Part shown: piece after piece, positions 8,675-18,425 of the stretch | How positions within the stretch are numbered: the stretch's first letter is position 1 | Layout: each line of letters starts with the position of its first letter | The notes under the pieces: generated by a model | What the model saw: only the letters and a program-made list of their open reading frames with translations | Told to the model about the DNA's origin: nothing | Databases searched by the model: none | Made by a program: the position numbers and the translations under genes | From: Streptosporangium brasiliense | GTDB lineage: Bacteria > Actinomycetota > Actinomycetes > Streptosporangiales > Streptosporangiaceae | Direction of reading: 5' to 3' | Assembly (NCBI RefSeq): GCF_030811595.1 | Contig: NZ_JAUSRB010000002.1 | Span: 1,984,001 to 2,048,000 of the forward strand | Length of the DNA: 64,000 nucleotides

Positions 8675-8971
8675 ATGAGCTTCATACAGGTCATCGAATT
8701 CGACACCGCCGACGAGCAGGAGGTCCAGCGCCTGATGGACGAGTGGCGGGACTCCACCGGAGGCGGGAGAACGGTCACGCACACGACCCTCACCCGCGAT
8801 CGCGCCCGCCCCGGTCACTACGTCGCCATCGTCCGGTTCCCGTCCTACGAGGAGGCGATGCGCAACAGCGAGCTGCCGCAGACCGGCAAACTGGCCGACC
8901 GGATGCGGGAGCTGTGCGACGGGCCGCCGCGCTACATGGACCTCGACGTGATCCGGGACGAGGACCTCTGA
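8675..8971 (+). CDS. Small dimeric alpha/beta barrel protein of unknown function
   Basis: A 98-residue protein with the beta-alpha-beta pattern of the ABM ferredoxin-like fold (SFIQVIEFDTADEQEVQRLMDEW, then HYVAIVRFPSYEEAMRNSELP). Proteins of this shape include antibiotic-biosynthesis monooxygenases and stress-response barrels, but no catalytic residues can be named. The start at ATG 8675 has GGGAGGA eight bases upstream, which rules out the longer frame beginning at 8528. It may be controlled by the neighbouring MarR gene, but the gap is wide. Confidence 0.75.
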   Translation: MSFIQVIEFDTADEQEVQRLMDEWRDSTGGGRTVTHTTLTRDRARPGHYVAIVRFPSYEEAMRNSELPQTGKLADRMRELCDGPPRYMDLDVIRDEDL

Positions 8972-8982
8972 CGACCGCGCGG

Positions 8983-9231
8983 CCGGGCGGGCCCACCCCG
9001 ATCCCCCCGGGCGGGCCCACCCCGATCCCCGCCGCCGGCCGCTGCCGTGCCGGCGGCAACGAGGTGTCGTGCGAGCCGCGCCGGCGGAAGGCAGCTAGGA
9101 ACGTCCCGGCGCCGTTCGACTCGGCCGTCTCGATGGTCAACGGCCCCTTCGGAACCCGGTCGGTCACCCCGTTGTCTTCCGAATGACGTCTCCGGGTTCT
9201 CAGCGGTGGACGTCTCCGGGTTCTCGGCGGT
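8983..9231. repeat. Two separate 24-bp tandem duplications upstream of the ABC-F gene
   Basis: A unit starting CCGGGCGGGCCCACCCCGAT occurs at 8983 and 9007. A different unit starting GACGTCTCCGGGTTCTC occurs at 9184 and 9208. Both have a period of exactly 24 bp. The 328-base gap holds no other feature I can support. Confidence 0.8.
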
Positions 9232-9299
9232 GGAAAAGGTGGTGTCCGGCCGGAATGGTGACAGGTACCCTGCGCGAGGAACTAGGGAAGGGAATCGCC

Positions 9300-10910
9300 G
9301 TGGGGCACGTAGAGGTCGGCCATCTGACGTATGTACTGCCGGATGGGCGGCCGTTGCTGAACGATGTGTCCTTCCGGATCGGCGACGGGGTCAAGGCCGC
9401 GCTCGTCGGGCCCAACGGGGCGGGCAAGACGACGTTGATGCGGCTGATCGCCGGGGACCTGCAGCCGGTCGAGGGGAGCGTGGCCAGCTCCGGCGGGCTG
9501 GGGATCATGCGCCAGTTCATCGGCGGCATCCGCGACGGGCGGACGGTGCACGAGCTGCTGCTCAGCGTCGCCCCGCAGCGCGTGCGGCAGGCCGCCGAGC
9601 GGCTCGACGCCGCCGAGCTCGTGATGATGGAACGCGAGGACGAGAAGGCGCAGATGCGCTACGCGCAGGCCATCACCGACTACACCGACGCCGGCGGCTA
9701 CGACATCGAGGTGCTCTGGGACACCTGCACGATGGCCGCGCTCGGCATGCCGTACGACGACTGCAAATACCGCGGGGTCAACACGTTGTCGGGCGGTGAG
9801 CAGAAGCGGCTGGTGCTGGAGGCGCTGCTGCGGGGGCCCGACCAGACGCTGCTGCTGGACGAGCCGGACAACTACCTGGACGTGCCGGGCAAGCTCTGGC
9901 TGGAGCAGGCCCTGCGCGAGACGCCCAAGACGGTGGTGCTGGTCAGCCACGACCGGCAGCTGCTGGCCAACGCGGCCGACCGGATCGTCACCGTCGAGTC
10001 CGGCAACATCTGGATCCACGGCGGGGGGTTCGGCACCTACGCCCAGGCCCGCAAGGACCGCAACGAGCGCCTTGAGGAGCTGAAGAAGCGCTGGGACGAG
10101 GAGCACGCCAAGATCAAGCGGCTGGTCCTCATGCTCAAGCAGAAGGCCAAATACATGGACACCATGGCCGCCGCCTACCACTCGGCCCAGACCCGGCTGC
10201 GCCGGTTCGAGGAGGCCGGGCCGCCGGAGGCGGCGCCCAAGGAGCAGTTCATCAACATGAGGCTCAAGGGCGGCCGGACCGCCAAGCGGGCGGTGATCTG
10301 CGAGAGCCTGGAGCTGACCGGCCTTATGAAGCCGTTCGACCTGGAGATCTGGTACGGCGAGCGGATCGCGGTGCTGGGCTCCAACGGCTCCGGGAAGTCC
10401 CATTTCCTGCGCCTGATCGCCGGTGAGGACGTCCGGCACACCGGCGTGGCCAGGCTCGGCTCCCGGGTCGTCCCCGGCCACTTCGCGCAGACCCACGCCC
10501 GCCCCGAGCTCGTCGGCCGGACGCCCTGCGAGATCGTCATGACCGAGCACGCCCGGCTGAAGAACGAGGCGATGAAGGCGCTGTCCCGCTACGAGCTGGC
10601 CGGGACCATCGCCGAGCAGCGGTTCGAGACGCTGTCCGGCGGGCAGCAGGCGCGGCTGCAGATCCTGCTTCTGGAGCTGTCCGGCACCACGTTGCTGCTG
10701 CTGGACGAGCCGACCGACAACCTCGACCTGGCCAGCGCCGAAGCGCTGCAGGAGGGGCTGAACGCCTTCGACGGCACCGTGGTGGCAGTCACCCACGACC
10801 GCTGGTTCGCCGACGACTTCGACCGCTATCTCGTCTTTGGATCGGATGGGAAGGTATACGAATCACCTGAACCGATCTGGGATGAGACCAGGGTGGTCCG
10901 GCAGCGTTAA
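9300..10910 (+). CDS. ABC-F family ATP-binding protein
   Basis: A 536-residue soluble protein with two ABC ATPase domains and no membrane segment. Domain 1 has GPNGAGKTT near residue 37, LSGGEQKR and LLLDEPDNYLD. A charged linker of about 80 residues rich in Lys and Arg (ELKKRWDEEHAKIKRLVLMLKQKAKY) follows. Domain 2 has GSNGSGKS, LSGGQQAR and LLLDEPTDNLD. This is the ABC-F plan: such proteins bind the ribosomal E site and act as translation factors or protect against ribosome-targeting drugs. The GTG at 9300, after GGGAAGGG, is a better start than the 39-codon extension through the repeats. No drug-biosynthesis genes lie nearby, so housekeeping or resistance is open. Confidence 0.9.
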   Translation: MGHVEVGHLTYVLPDGRPLLNDVSFRIGDGVKAALVGPNGAGKTTLMRLIAGDLQPVEGSVASSGGLGIMRQFIGGIRDGRTVHELLLSVAPQRVRQAAERLDAAELVMMEREDEKAQMRYAQAITDYTDAGGYDIEVLWDTCTMAALGMPYDDCKYRGVNTLSGGEQKRLVLEALLRGPDQTLLLDEPDNYLDVPGKLWLEQALRETPKTVVLVSHDRQLLANAADRIVTVESGNIWIHGGGFGTYAQARKDRNERLEELKKRWDEEHAKIKRLVLMLKQKAKYMDTMAAAYHSAQTRLRRFEEAGPPEAAPKEQFINMRLKGGRTAKRAVICESLELTGLMKPFDLEIWYGERIAVLGSNGSGKSHFLRLIAGEDVRHTGVARLGSRVVPGHFAQTHARPELVGRTPCEIVMTEHARLKNEAMKALSRYELAGTIAEQRFETLSGGQQARLQILLLELSGTTLLLLDEPTDNLDLASAEALQEGLNAFDGTVVAVTHDRWFADDFDRYLVFGSDGKVYESPEPIWDETRVVRQR

Positions 10911-10973
10911 AGAGTCCGCCCGGGCTGGGCGTGTCCCCTGGAGAGGGGCACGTTCACGGGTTATCACCACTAG

Positions 10974-11777
10974 GTGACGTACAGCACCCGAATCGTCGGC
11001 GCTCTCGCCCTGCTCCTCCTCGCCGGATGCTCCAGCCCCAGGCCGGAGCAGCAGGTCGCCTCGCTCAAGCCGCTCTCGGTGAAGGAGGAGGCTTCCTCCG
11101 TCCTCAAGGGGGACGACGGATATGTGGTGAACTGGGCGGGGGTGCTGGCCAACAGCAACCCGTGGCACTTCGGCGAGCACGTGGTGGCCACGGTGATCGC
11201 CACGGACGCCAAGGGCAAGGAGGTCGTCCGACTGGAGCAGCCCCTGGACGCCGTGCCTCCGGCCGGGGCGCTCTCCTTCACCGGCCAGGTGGTCGCCGCC
11301 GAGCGGCCGTCGCGGGTGAGCATCCAGTACCGCCCGGCCGAGTGGCACCAGGCGGCCCGGATCGTCTCGGCCTTCAGGTCGTTCCCCGTCTCCGACGTGC
11401 TGACCGAGCGCAAGGAGCACAGCTACCTGATCACCGGATACGTCGGCACGCCGTACCGGCTGCCGGCCGGCAGCCTGGCGGTCACCGCGCTCCTGCGGGA
11501 CAAGAACGGCAAGCTGCTCGGCGGCGGGAGCACGTTCGTGGACGACGTCCGCGCGGGCGCCAAGCGCCGGTTCATCCTGAACATCGAGAGCGTCCCGGAC
11601 ACCAGCAAGATCGCCAAGGCCGAGCTGGTCGCGCGCACCTGGGGATCGAGCAGCCGCCCCTACGAGGAGCTGGCCCTGGGGGGCATCGCCCCGGTGCACA
11701 CCGCCAAGCCGACCACGGCCCCGTTCGCCAAGGACCGGGGCAGCCCGGCCGTCTCCACCGGTGACGCCCGGCCGTGA
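10974..11777 (+). CDS. Lipoprotein of unknown function
   Basis: A 267-residue exported lipoprotein. The signal sequence ends in a good lipobox, LLAGC, with the lipid-bearing Cys19. The mature part is beta rich with no catalytic motif; the two halves, around residues 50-130 and 140-230, look like related immunoglobulin-like folds, which is an impression only. The C-terminal 25 residues are Pro/Thr rich. The GTG start at 10974 has no clear ribosome-binding site, so the mRNA may be leaderless. A second lipid-anchored gene follows 109 bases downstream on the same strand, so the two may form an operon. Confidence 0.8.
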   Translation: MTYSTRIVGALALLLLAGCSSPRPEQQVASLKPLSVKEEASSVLKGDDGYVVNWAGVLANSNPWHFGEHVVATVIATDAKGKEVVRLEQPLDAVPPAGALSFTGQVVAAERPSRVSIQYRPAEWHQAARIVSAFRSFPVSDVLTERKEHSYLITGYVGTPYRLPAGSLAVTALLRDKNGKLLGGGSTFVDDVRAGAKRRFILNIESVPDTSKIAKAELVARTWGSSSRPYEELALGGIAPVHTAKPTTAPFAKDRGSPAVSTGDARP

Positions 11778-11886
11778 CCGAGCCTTCCACGCGCGCCGTA
11801 CGGCGGGACGGTCCGGCCGGGCCTGTGTTCTCCACGCGTCCTGTACGGCGCGGCGGCCCGGCCGGGCCCGTCGCCGGGAGGTGAGG

Positions 11887-12933
11887 GTGCGCCACCGGGA
11901 GCCGCCGAGGGTCCTGACGGCCTCGCTGGCCCTGCTGCTGGCGTCGGGCTGCGGCCCGGGCCCGGGCGCGCCGGACGCTCCGGCGCTGCCCGCGCCCAGC
12001 GTCGTGGTGGTGGCCACCCCTCCGCTGCTCCCGTACGTGACGGTGACGCTCACCCCGACCCCGGAGCCGGCTCCCAGCCCGCCGTCGCCACAGCCGAAGG
12101 TGCTGGTCGTCGGGCTGGACGGGGTGCGCTACGACCGGGTCCTCGCCACCGGGGCGGTGCACTTCCGGCAACTCATGGAGGCCGGGACCCTCGCCACCGG
12201 CCGGCTGGAGGTGCTGCGGAAGGTCCGTTCCAGCAGCGGCCCGGGGTGGGCGACCGTGCTGACCGGGGTGGCGCCGGGCAAGCACGGTGTGCACAACAAC
12301 TCCTTCGAAGGCCGCCAGTTCATTAAATATCCGGACTTTCTCACGCGGCTGGAGAGGATCCGGCCGAGCCTGCACACCGCGGCCGTGACCGGCTGGCGGG
12401 ACCTGGTCCACGCCGGGGCGGTCGGCGACCTGGTCGACTGGCACGCCACCAGCCACCTCAAGCCCTACGAGATCGGGGACAAGGACGCCTTCATCATCGA
12501 CAGGATGACCGATCTCATCCAGGCCAGCCAGGTCGATGTCGCCTTCATGCACCTTGAGGTCACCGACGCCGTCGCGCACCGGACGGGGGTGCTCGGCCCC
12601 GCCTACCGCGAGGCGATCGAGACGGTGGACGGCTATCTCGGCCGGCTGTTCGGCGCCATCCGCGCCAGGCCCACCTTCGCCGCGGAGAAATGGACGATCA
12701 TCGTCACCACCGATCACGGCCACAAGGACGAGGGGGGCCACGGTGGCGTCTCGGCGCCGGAGCGCAGCGTTTTCGTGCTCGCCGCCGGACCCGGGATCGA
12801 GCAGGGGGCGCGCAGGCGGGACGCCCGCCAGGTGGACGTGGCGGCCACCGTCTTCGCCCAGCTCGGCATCCCCCTCCCCGGAGACCTCGACGGGGGGTCG
12901 CTCAGCAGGGTGAGCGCCGGGAACAGCCATTGA
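11887..12933 (+). CDS. Lipid-anchored alkaline-phosphatase-superfamily protein (type I phosphodiesterase-like)
   Basis: A 348-residue exported protein. The lipobox LASGC puts the anchor at Cys22, and a Pro/Thr-rich stalk follows to about residue 60. The catalytic domain has GLDGVRYD (first metal Asp), SSSGPGWATVLTG (region of the Ser/Thr nucleophile) and TTDHGHKDEGGHGG (Asp/His metal ligands near the C terminus). These are the signatures of two-metal phosphodiesterases of the nucleotide pyrophosphatase group, working outside the membrane. GTG 11887 is chosen because GGGAGG lies seven bases upstream and the lipoprotein signal then begins properly; the frame is open to 11761. Substrate unknown. 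Confidence 0.85.
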   Translation: MRHREPPRVLTASLALLLASGCGPGPGAPDAPALPAPSVVVVATPPLLPYVTVTLTPTPEPAPSPPSPQPKVLVVGLDGVRYDRVLATGAVHFRQLMEAGTLATGRLEVLRKVRSSSGPGWATVLTGVAPGKHGVHNNSFEGRQFIKYPDFLTRLERIRPSLHTAAVTGWRDLVHAGAVGDLVDWHATSHLKPYEIGDKDAFIIDRMTDLIQASQVDVAFMHLEVTDAVAHRTGVLGPAYREAIETVDGYLGRLFGAIRARPTFAAEKWTIIVTTDHGHKDEGGHGGVSAPERSVFVLAAGPGIEQGARRRDARQVDVAATVFAQLGIPLPGDLDGGSLSRVSAGNSH

Positions 12934-13051
12934 TCGAGATTCACCGGAGCGCGCCACTGTTTACCGATGTGGATGACTGTATGGACACAGCTCTGGTCAA
13001 GGCACATGAATCGCTGGAACTGATAGTTACCAGTCCTTTACCGTCAGTCAC

Positions 13052-14818
13052 ATGAATCGCAGTGCCCTGGTCGGAGCCCTCCGCGCGCGGGAGGCGGGCG
13101 CCCTCGCCGCGCTCTACGACCTGCATGCCGAGAACATCTATCGATACTGCCGGTCCATGCTCGACGGCCCCGACGGCCCCGACGGCCCCGACGGCGCGCA
13201 GGTGGCGCTCCGCGACACCCTGATCGCGGCCGAGGCCCATGTTCACGCGCTCGCCGACCCCGATCGGCTGGAGGCGTGGCTGTACGCACTCGCTCGGGGG
13301 GAGTGCGTACGGCGCCGCCCGACGGCCGCGCCGGAACGGGGTGGGACGGCCACGGGCCCGGCGGCTGCGCCGGAGCCGGCGGCTGCGCCGGAGCCGGGCG
13401 GGGTGTCGGAGGTGGGCCCGGACGGGGTGTCGGGGGTGGGGCCGGGTCCGCGGACCGCGTCGTCGCCGTCCCCGGTGGCCGCCGGGAGCGGCGACGCCGG
13501 TCTGCGGGCGATGGCCCGTGACGCCGTCCGGAGCCTGTCACCGGAGGAGCGCGAGGTCCTTGAGCTGGTCTCCCGGCACGGCCTGTCCGTCGCCGACCTC
13601 GCCGCGGTGCTGGGGGTCTCGGCCAGGCGCGCCGGCGCGATGTGCGGATCGGCGCGGGAGCGGCTGCGTGACGTGGTGACCGCGGAGGTCCTCGCCCGTA
13701 GGGGGCCGCATGACTGCGCGGGCCGGGCGCGGCTGTCGGCCGGCTCCGCCGGTGGGCTCACCCCGGACGCGCGTGAACGCCTGATCCGCCACGTGAACCG
13801 GTGCGACGCCTGCGCGCCGCACCGGGCGAGGCAGGTCTCGGCGGCGAGGGTCCTCGACCTGCTGCCCGCGGTCGTGCTGCCGGAGACGCTGCGCGTACGG
13901 GTGATGAGCTGCTTCACCGACCCCGGACTCGTCCCCTACCGGCGCTGTGTCGCCCGCAGGGCCGGCGCCCTGGACGCCGCGGGCTTCCCCGCGGGGAGGG
14001 GTCACGGGAGCCGTCGACGCTCTCGTCCGGCGGCCGGTGCGCTGGCCGTGGTCGCGGCGGCCGCCGCGGTCGTGCTGGTCCTCACCCACCTCGTGGGCTC
14101 CGACGGGACGGCCGTCGGCGCCATGCCGGGGGCGCCACCGGTGACCGGCGAGCCGCCGGGCGTCCGCCCGCCGCACGACCCTGAGCCGAGGGGCACCGCG
14201 ACGGCCCCGGAGCCCCGCCGCGGCGGGTCGTCCGCCTACCCGGTCGGCTCCCTCGGGCCGGCTGTGCCGGTCGCCGTCAGCGTGCCCGACTCCCTGTCCG
14301 GCCGGCGCGCCCCGAGGCCCGTCCCGGTGCCGATCCCGGTGCCCATGCCGACCGACGGGCGGACGGACGAGCGGGCGGACGGGCGGACCGACGGGCGGAC
14401 GGACGGGCCGAGCGGCCCCACAGGTCCCCCTTCCGGTCCCACGGGCCCCCATCCGCCCGAGAGGCCGGTCCGGCCCGCCCTGCCGGTGCTCCCCGGCCCA
14501 CCACGGCTGGGCGCACCGGACAGGCACGGGCCGCCCCGTCACCACCAGGGGGGCAGGCCGCCGCGCCCGTGCCGGACCACTCCCGGCACGGCGCCCACGG
14601 TGCCCGGGCCCGCGCCTACCACCACGGCGCCGACCCCGACTGCTCCCAAACCGACCCCGGCGACTCCTCGGCCGACGGCGGAACCGGCCCCGAAGCCGAC
14701 CGCGGAACCGGCTCCAAAGCCGACGGCGAAACCGACGGCGGAACCGGCCCCGAAGCCGACGGCGGAACCGGTTCCCGCGAGTCCGGGACCGACCTCGGCG
14801 ACCTCCACGACGCCGTAG
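13052..14818 (+). CDS. Sigma-70-family protein fused to a zinc-finger segment, a membrane span and a proline-rich tail
   Basis: A 588-residue mosaic. Residues 1-95 resemble ECF sigma region 2 (LYDLHAENIYRYCR, DRLEAWLYALARGECVRRR), interrupted by a PDG triplet repeat. A Pro/Gly linker follows. Residues about 155-220 resemble region 4 (SLSPEEREVLELVSRHGLSVADLAAVLGVS). Next comes HDC plus HVNRCDAC, the Cys/His pattern of anti-sigma zinc-finger domains. A hydrophobic span lies at about 328-349, followed by roughly 240 residues rich in Pro, Thr and Ala with DGRTDG and PTAEPAPK repeats, predicted to lie outside the membrane. This would tether a sigma factor to the membrane next to its own inhibitor-like domain. 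No Shine-Dalgarno site precedes ATG 13052. Activity as a sigma factor is unproven. Confidence 0.72.
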   Translation: MNRSALVGALRAREAGALAALYDLHAENIYRYCRSMLDGPDGPDGPDGAQVALRDTLIAAEAHVHALADPDRLEAWLYALARGECVRRRPTAAPERGGTATGPAAAPEPAAAPEPGGVSEVGPDGVSGVGPGPRTASSPSPVAAGSGDAGLRAMARDAVRSLSPEEREVLELVSRHGLSVADLAAVLGVSARRAGAMCGSARERLRDVVTAEVLARRGPHDCAGRARLSAGSAGGLTPDARERLIRHVNRCDACAPHRARQVSAARVLDLLPAVVLPETLRVRVMSCFTDPGLVPYRRCVARRAGALDAAGFPAGRGHGSRRRSRPAAGALAVVAAAAAVVLVLTHLVGSDGTAVGAMPGAPPVTGEPPGVRPPHDPEPRGTATAPEPRRGGSSAYPVGSLGPAVPVAVSVPDSLSGRRAPRPVPVPIPVPMPTDGRTDERADGRTDGRTDGPSGPTGPPSGPTGPHPPERPVRPALPVLPGPPRLGAPDRHGPPRHHQGGRPPRPCRTTPGTAPTVPGPAPTTTAPTPTAPKPTPATPRPTAEPAPKPTAEPAPKPTAKPTAEPAPKPTAEPVPASPGPTSATSTTP

Positions 14819-15124
14819 CCGGCTCGGGCGGCTCCGGCGGCTCCGGCGTCCGCCGACGGGCAGGCCCGCCACGCCGCCGTCGCCCGACCGGCACTCCGGT
14901 CCGCCTGCCCCGGCGGACAGGGCGGCGGAGCCCGCAGGCACCGGCCGCCCGGCCGTCCAGACCCAGGGTCAGAACCGGAGAGGCTGCTGGGAAGCTGTGC
15001 TCACCTGTGTTGATTACGTTATGTGAGCTACATGTGTGCTAAGAGTGACTAACGGGAATCTTGAGCTAGATCGTTCGTCACGAGATGACATGTAGCCATA
15101 CAGGGCGTTTCAGGAGGTGAGCGC
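14819..15124. other. Intergenic leader before the NlpC/P60 gene
   Basis: The 306-base gap turns AT-rich from about 15005 to 15050, where the promoter of the next gene should lie. I looked for a c-di-AMP riboswitch of the type found at 51150-51280 and did not find its conserved blocks. The only firm signal is the AGGAGGTGA ribosome-binding site at about 15112-15120. Confidence 0.45.
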
Positions 15125-16405
15125 ATGCGGTCTGTCGAGAGATACGGCCGTGCCGGTGCGGTGGTGGCGGGTCTGACCTGCTGCCTGATCACGGGTGCGG
15201 CTGTCCCCGCCGTCGCCATGCAAGACAGGCTGGGGCCGTCCGCAGAGGAGGTCGCCAGGGCCCGCTCCAAGGCCGGCGAACGGAGTAAACAGCTCGGTGC
15301 GACCACTGCCCTGCTCGCCAGGGCCAAGGCCCGGCTGGGAGAGCTGAGCGCCCAGGCGGACAGGCTGATCGAGCTCCACGCCGGGGAGCGGGCCGAGACG
15401 GCCCGCGCGGAGGAGCTTCTCCGGAGGGCGAGGGAGCGGGCCGCCGCCGGGGCGGACAAGCCCCGCGAGGCGGTGGCCGCGGTCCCGGGCCGGGGTGACG
15501 TGGTCCCGGGCCGAGGTGACGGGGGGCCGACCCCGGTCCGGGACGTGGGCGGGGCGGCTGTGATCCCCCTTCGGGGAGACAGCGGAGTGGCGGCCCCGGT
15601 CCAGAGCGACGGGATGGCCGTGAGCCCCCCTCCGGATGTCGCGGAAGTGCTCCAGGCCCAGACAGAGGCCGCGCAGGCAGGGGCCGCGCAGGCGGAGGCC
15701 GTACGGGCGGAGATCGATTACCGCGAGCGGTGGGCGGCGGCGGAGCGGGCGGCCGAAGCGGCGCGGGCGGCCGAGGAGGCCGTGGCCGGGCAGGCGGCGG
15801 AGGTCCAGCGGATCGAGGCGGACAGGACGCGGCTGGACAAGGAGATGAAGGCGGAGGCGGGCGCCGCCGAGCGGCTGGCCGGCAAGCGGGTCGCCGTCCT
15901 CAAGTGGTCCAGGGTCGCGCAGGAGCGCGCCCGGCTGGGCGATCACCGGAGCGCGGCGGTGGCGCGTATGAGAGCACGGTTCGTGGCGGCCCGCGAGGTG
16001 GCGGGGCAGACCTGGCCGCTCAACGCGACGTGGCAGGCGGCGCGGGGCGACATCGCCGCCGACTGGGCGCTCACCCAGCTCGACAAGCCCTACGTGTGGG
16101 CGGGCACGGGGCCCCGCAACTACGACTGCTCCGGTCTGACCATGCGGGCGTGGGCCCGGGCCGGGGTCAGGATCGACCACTGGACGGGCACCCAGTGGAC
16201 ATCGGGACAGCATGTGCGGATCAGTCGGCTCCGCCGGGGCGACCTGCTGTTCTTCGGCAGGATCACCCGGAACCCGGGCGACATCTCCCACGTGGGGATC
16301 TACATCGGCCGGGGCCTGATGGTGCACGCCCCGCAGACCGGGGACGTGGTCCGGGTCGCGCCGATATGGCGCAGGGACTTCGTCGGCGCGACCCGTCCGG
16401 CGTGA
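15125..16405 (+). CDS. Secreted NlpC/P60 peptidoglycan hydrolase with coiled-coil stalk
   Basis: A 426-residue exported cell-wall endopeptidase. A signal peptide covers residues 1-31, ending AVA. An Ala/Glu/Arg-rich helical region with coiled-coil character extends to about 300, broken by a Gly/Pro segment near 118-165 containing VPGRGD-type repeats. The C-terminal NlpC/P60 domain carries the catalytic Cys in NYDCSGLT, His in ISHVGIYIG and a third polar site at HAPQTGD. The enzyme would cut the D-Glu to diamino-acid bond of wall peptides. A near-perfect AGGAGGTGA precedes ATG 15125. It converges with ppa, leaving only three bases between the stops. Confidence 0.88.
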   Translation: MRSVERYGRAGAVVAGLTCCLITGAAVPAVAMQDRLGPSAEEVARARSKAGERSKQLGATTALLARAKARLGELSAQADRLIELHAGERAETARAEELLRRARERAAAGADKPREAVAAVPGRGDVVPGRGDGGPTPVRDVGGAAVIPLRGDSGVAAPVQSDGMAVSPPPDVAEVLQAQTEAAQAGAAQAEAVRAEIDYRERWAAAERAAEAARAAEEAVAGQAAEVQRIEADRTRLDKEMKAEAGAAERLAGKRVAVLKWSRVAQERARLGDHRSAAVARMRARFVAAREVAGQTWPLNATWQAARGDIAADWALTQLDKPYVWAGTGPRNYDCSGLTMRAWARAGVRIDHWTGTQWTSGQHVRISRLRRGDLLFFGRITRNPGDISHVGIYIGRGLMVHAPQTGDVVRVAPIWRRDFVGATRPA

Positions 16406-16408
16406 TGC

Positions 16409-16897
16409 TCAGTGCTCGTGGTCCTCGGCGCGCCTGACGGAGCGGGCGATCTCCTCCTCGGCCTCGACCCGGCCGACCCAGTTGGCGCCCTCGACGGACT
16501 TGCCGGGCTCCAGGTCCTTGTAGACCTCGAAGAAGTGCTGGATCTCCAGGCGGTCGAACTCCGGCACGTGGTGGATGTCGCGGATGTGCTCCATCCGGGG
16601 GTCCGTGGCGGGGACGCACAGGACCTTGTCGTCGCCACCCTTCTCGTCGGTCATGCGGAACATGCCGACCGCGCGGCACTTGATCAGGCAGCCGGGGAAG
16701 GTCGGCTCCTGGAGCAGCACGAGGGCGTCGAGGGGGTCGCCGTCCTCGCCGAGGGTGTTCTCGATGAAGCCGTAGTCGGCGGGGTACTGCGTGGAGGTGA
16801 AGAGCATCCGGTCGAGCCTGATCCGCCCTGACTCGTGGTCCACCTCATACTTGTTCCGTTGGCCCTTGGGAATCTCAACGAGAACGTCGAACTCCAC
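16409..16897 (-). CDS. ppa: Inorganic pyrophosphatase, family I
   Basis: A 162-residue soluble enzyme that hydrolyses pyrophosphate to phosphate, pulling biosynthetic reactions forward. The family I signature is intact: [17 protein letters not shown] near the start, [20 protein letters not shown] with the Asp residues that bind magnesium, and a basic/acidic C-terminal helix. The start is GTG 16897 with GGAGGA upstream, giving [12 protein letters not shown]; the frame stays open to 17113 but that part overlaps the divergent dacB gene. The neighbourhood ppa, dacB, zinc protease, tilS, hpt, ftsH is a known actinomycete order. Confidence 0.95.
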   Translation of the reverse strand: MEFDVLVEIPKGQRNKYEVDHESGRIRLDRMLFTSTQYPADYGFIENTLGEDGDPLDALVLLQEPTFPGCLIKCRAVGMFRMTDEKGGDDKVLCVPATDPRMEHIRDIHHVPEFDRLEIQHFFEVYKDLEPGKSVEGANWVGRVEAEEEIARSVRRAEDHEH

Positions 16898-17002
16898 CGC
16901 TGTTCCTCCGCTCAACCCCTCCGGGCACCCCCGGCTGGGCATTAGTGTCTCGTAAGCGTTAATACCTGTTGGATATCGAATAGATGAGAGGTCGGCGACG
17001 TC

Positions 17003-18385
17003 ATGCGGCATGAGCGGTGGGTGGCCTTCGTCACTCTCGTCCTGCTGCAACTGTTCGTCGTCGCGGCCGGCGCCCACCTGCTCACCAGCGACCTGCTGGT
17101 GGAGGAGACGCACGAAGCGGCCGCTCCGGCGGGGCCGCCTCCCGTCCCGGTCATCACCGCGAGTCCGGTGCTGGCCGCGGGGGGGAACGGACCTCTCCCG
17201 GCCAAGACTACTTTGGTGGGGCGGCTCACCGGGGCGCTGGGTGACCCCGCGCTGGGCAAGCGCGTCGGCGCCGTGGTTCTCGACGCCGAGACCGGCGCCA
17301 CGCTGTTCGGCAGCGGCGCCGACATCGGCGTCACCCCGGCCTCCACGACCAAGCTCGTCACCTCGGTCGCCTCGCTGGCCTCCCTGGGGCCCGACGCGAG
17401 GTTGAGCACCCGGGTGGTCCGCGGCTCCTCACCCGACTCGATCATCCTGGTCGGCGGTGGCGACCCCACCCTGACGGCCCTGCGCCCGTCCGGGGTCCCC
17501 GTCTATCCCCAGCCGGCCTCGCTGGCCTCCCTCGCGCTGCGCACCGCCAGGGCGCTCAAGGCGGCCGGGACCACCAAGGTGACGGTGACCTACGACGACA
17601 GCCTCTACACCGGGCCGCGCACCGCCCCCACGTGGAAGCCCAACTACCTGCCCGACGGCGAGGTCGCCCCCGTCACGGCGCTCATGGTCGACGAGGGCAG
17701 GGTCGCCCCCGGCAGCCGCCAGCGGGTCTCCGACCCCTCCCGGGCGGCGCACGGCGCCTTCGTCTCGATGCTGTCGAAGCAGGGCATCACGGTCTCCAAG
17801 TCCCGTGGCCGGGCGAAGGCCCCGGCCGGCGCCCAGGAGATCGCCAGGGTCGACTCCGCGCCGGTTTACGCCCTGGTCGAGCGGGCGCTGACGCGCAGCG
17901 ACAACGACCTGTCGGAGGCCCTGGCCCGGCAGGTGGCCATCAAGGAGGGCAGGCCCGCCTCCTTCGACGGGGCCGCGCAGGCCGTCCACGAGGTGCTGAC
18001 CCGGCTGAAGGCGGCCGAGGGCGTGCGGGTCTTCGACGGCAGCGGGCTGTCGCCCAAGAACCGCATCGCTCCCGCCGGGCTGGCCCGGCTGATCGCGGTG
18101 GCGGCCGCCCCGGCGAACCCCCACCTGCACCCGATCGTCAGCGGCATGCCCGTGGCGGGGTTCAGCGGCACCCTCGGCCACCGGTTCGGCAAGAGCGACT
18201 CCGCCTACGGCCTGGTCCGGGCCAAGACCGGCACCCTCAACGGGGTCAGCACACTGGCCGGCATGACCACCACCCGGAGCGGCCGGCTGGTGACCTTCGC
18301 CTTCATGGCGGACGACATCCCGCCCGGCTGGGGCAAGGCGGAGGCGGCCCTCGACAGGCTCGCCGCCGTCGTTGCCGCAAGCTGA
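17003..18385 (+). CDS. dacB: D-alanyl-D-alanine carboxypeptidase/endopeptidase, PBP4 class
   Basis: A 460-residue penicillin-binding protein of class C type, acting outside the membrane to trim or open peptidoglycan cross-links. An N-terminal signal anchor covers residues about 7-28. The three active-site motifs are present: SxxK as STTK at 114-117, SDN in RSDNDLSE, and KTG in AKTGTLNG. A long insertion between SxxK and SDN is typical of PBP4. Divergent from ppa; the zinc protease gene follows 40 bases downstream, probably in the same transcript. Confidence 0.93.
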   Translation: MRHERWVAFVTLVLLQLFVVAAGAHLLTSDLLVEETHEAAAPAGPPPVPVITASPVLAAGGNGPLPAKTTLVGRLTGALGDPALGKRVGAVVLDAETGATLFGSGADIGVTPASTTKLVTSVASLASLGPDARLSTRVVRGSSPDSIILVGGGDPTLTALRPSGVPVYPQPASLASLALRTARALKAAGTTKVTVTYDDSLYTGPRTAPTWKPNYLPDGEVAPVTALMVDEGRVAPGSRQRVSDPSRAAHGAFVSMLSKQGITVSKSRGRAKAPAGAQEIARVDSAPVYALVERALTRSDNDLSEALARQVAIKEGRPASFDGAAQAVHEVLTRLKAAEGVRVFDGSGLSPKNRIAPAGLARLIAVAAAPANPHLHPIVSGMPVAGFSGTLGHRFGKSDSAYGLVRAKTGTLNGVSTLAGMTTTRSGRLVTFAFMADDIPPGWGKAEAALDRLAAVVAAS

Positions 18386-18425
18386 CCGGCGGCTCGGCGC
18401 GCGACTCGGAAGGAGAGCGCGTACG

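Noticed and set aside
13016..13051. ECF-type promoter for the sigma-fusion gene (GGAACT at 13016)
   Set aside because: No matching -10 box lies 16-17 bp downstream; the nearest CGTC is 20 bp away.
14819..15124. c-di-AMP riboswitch before the first NlpC/P60 gene
   Set aside because: The conserved ydaO blocks seen at 51148-51282 are absent here.
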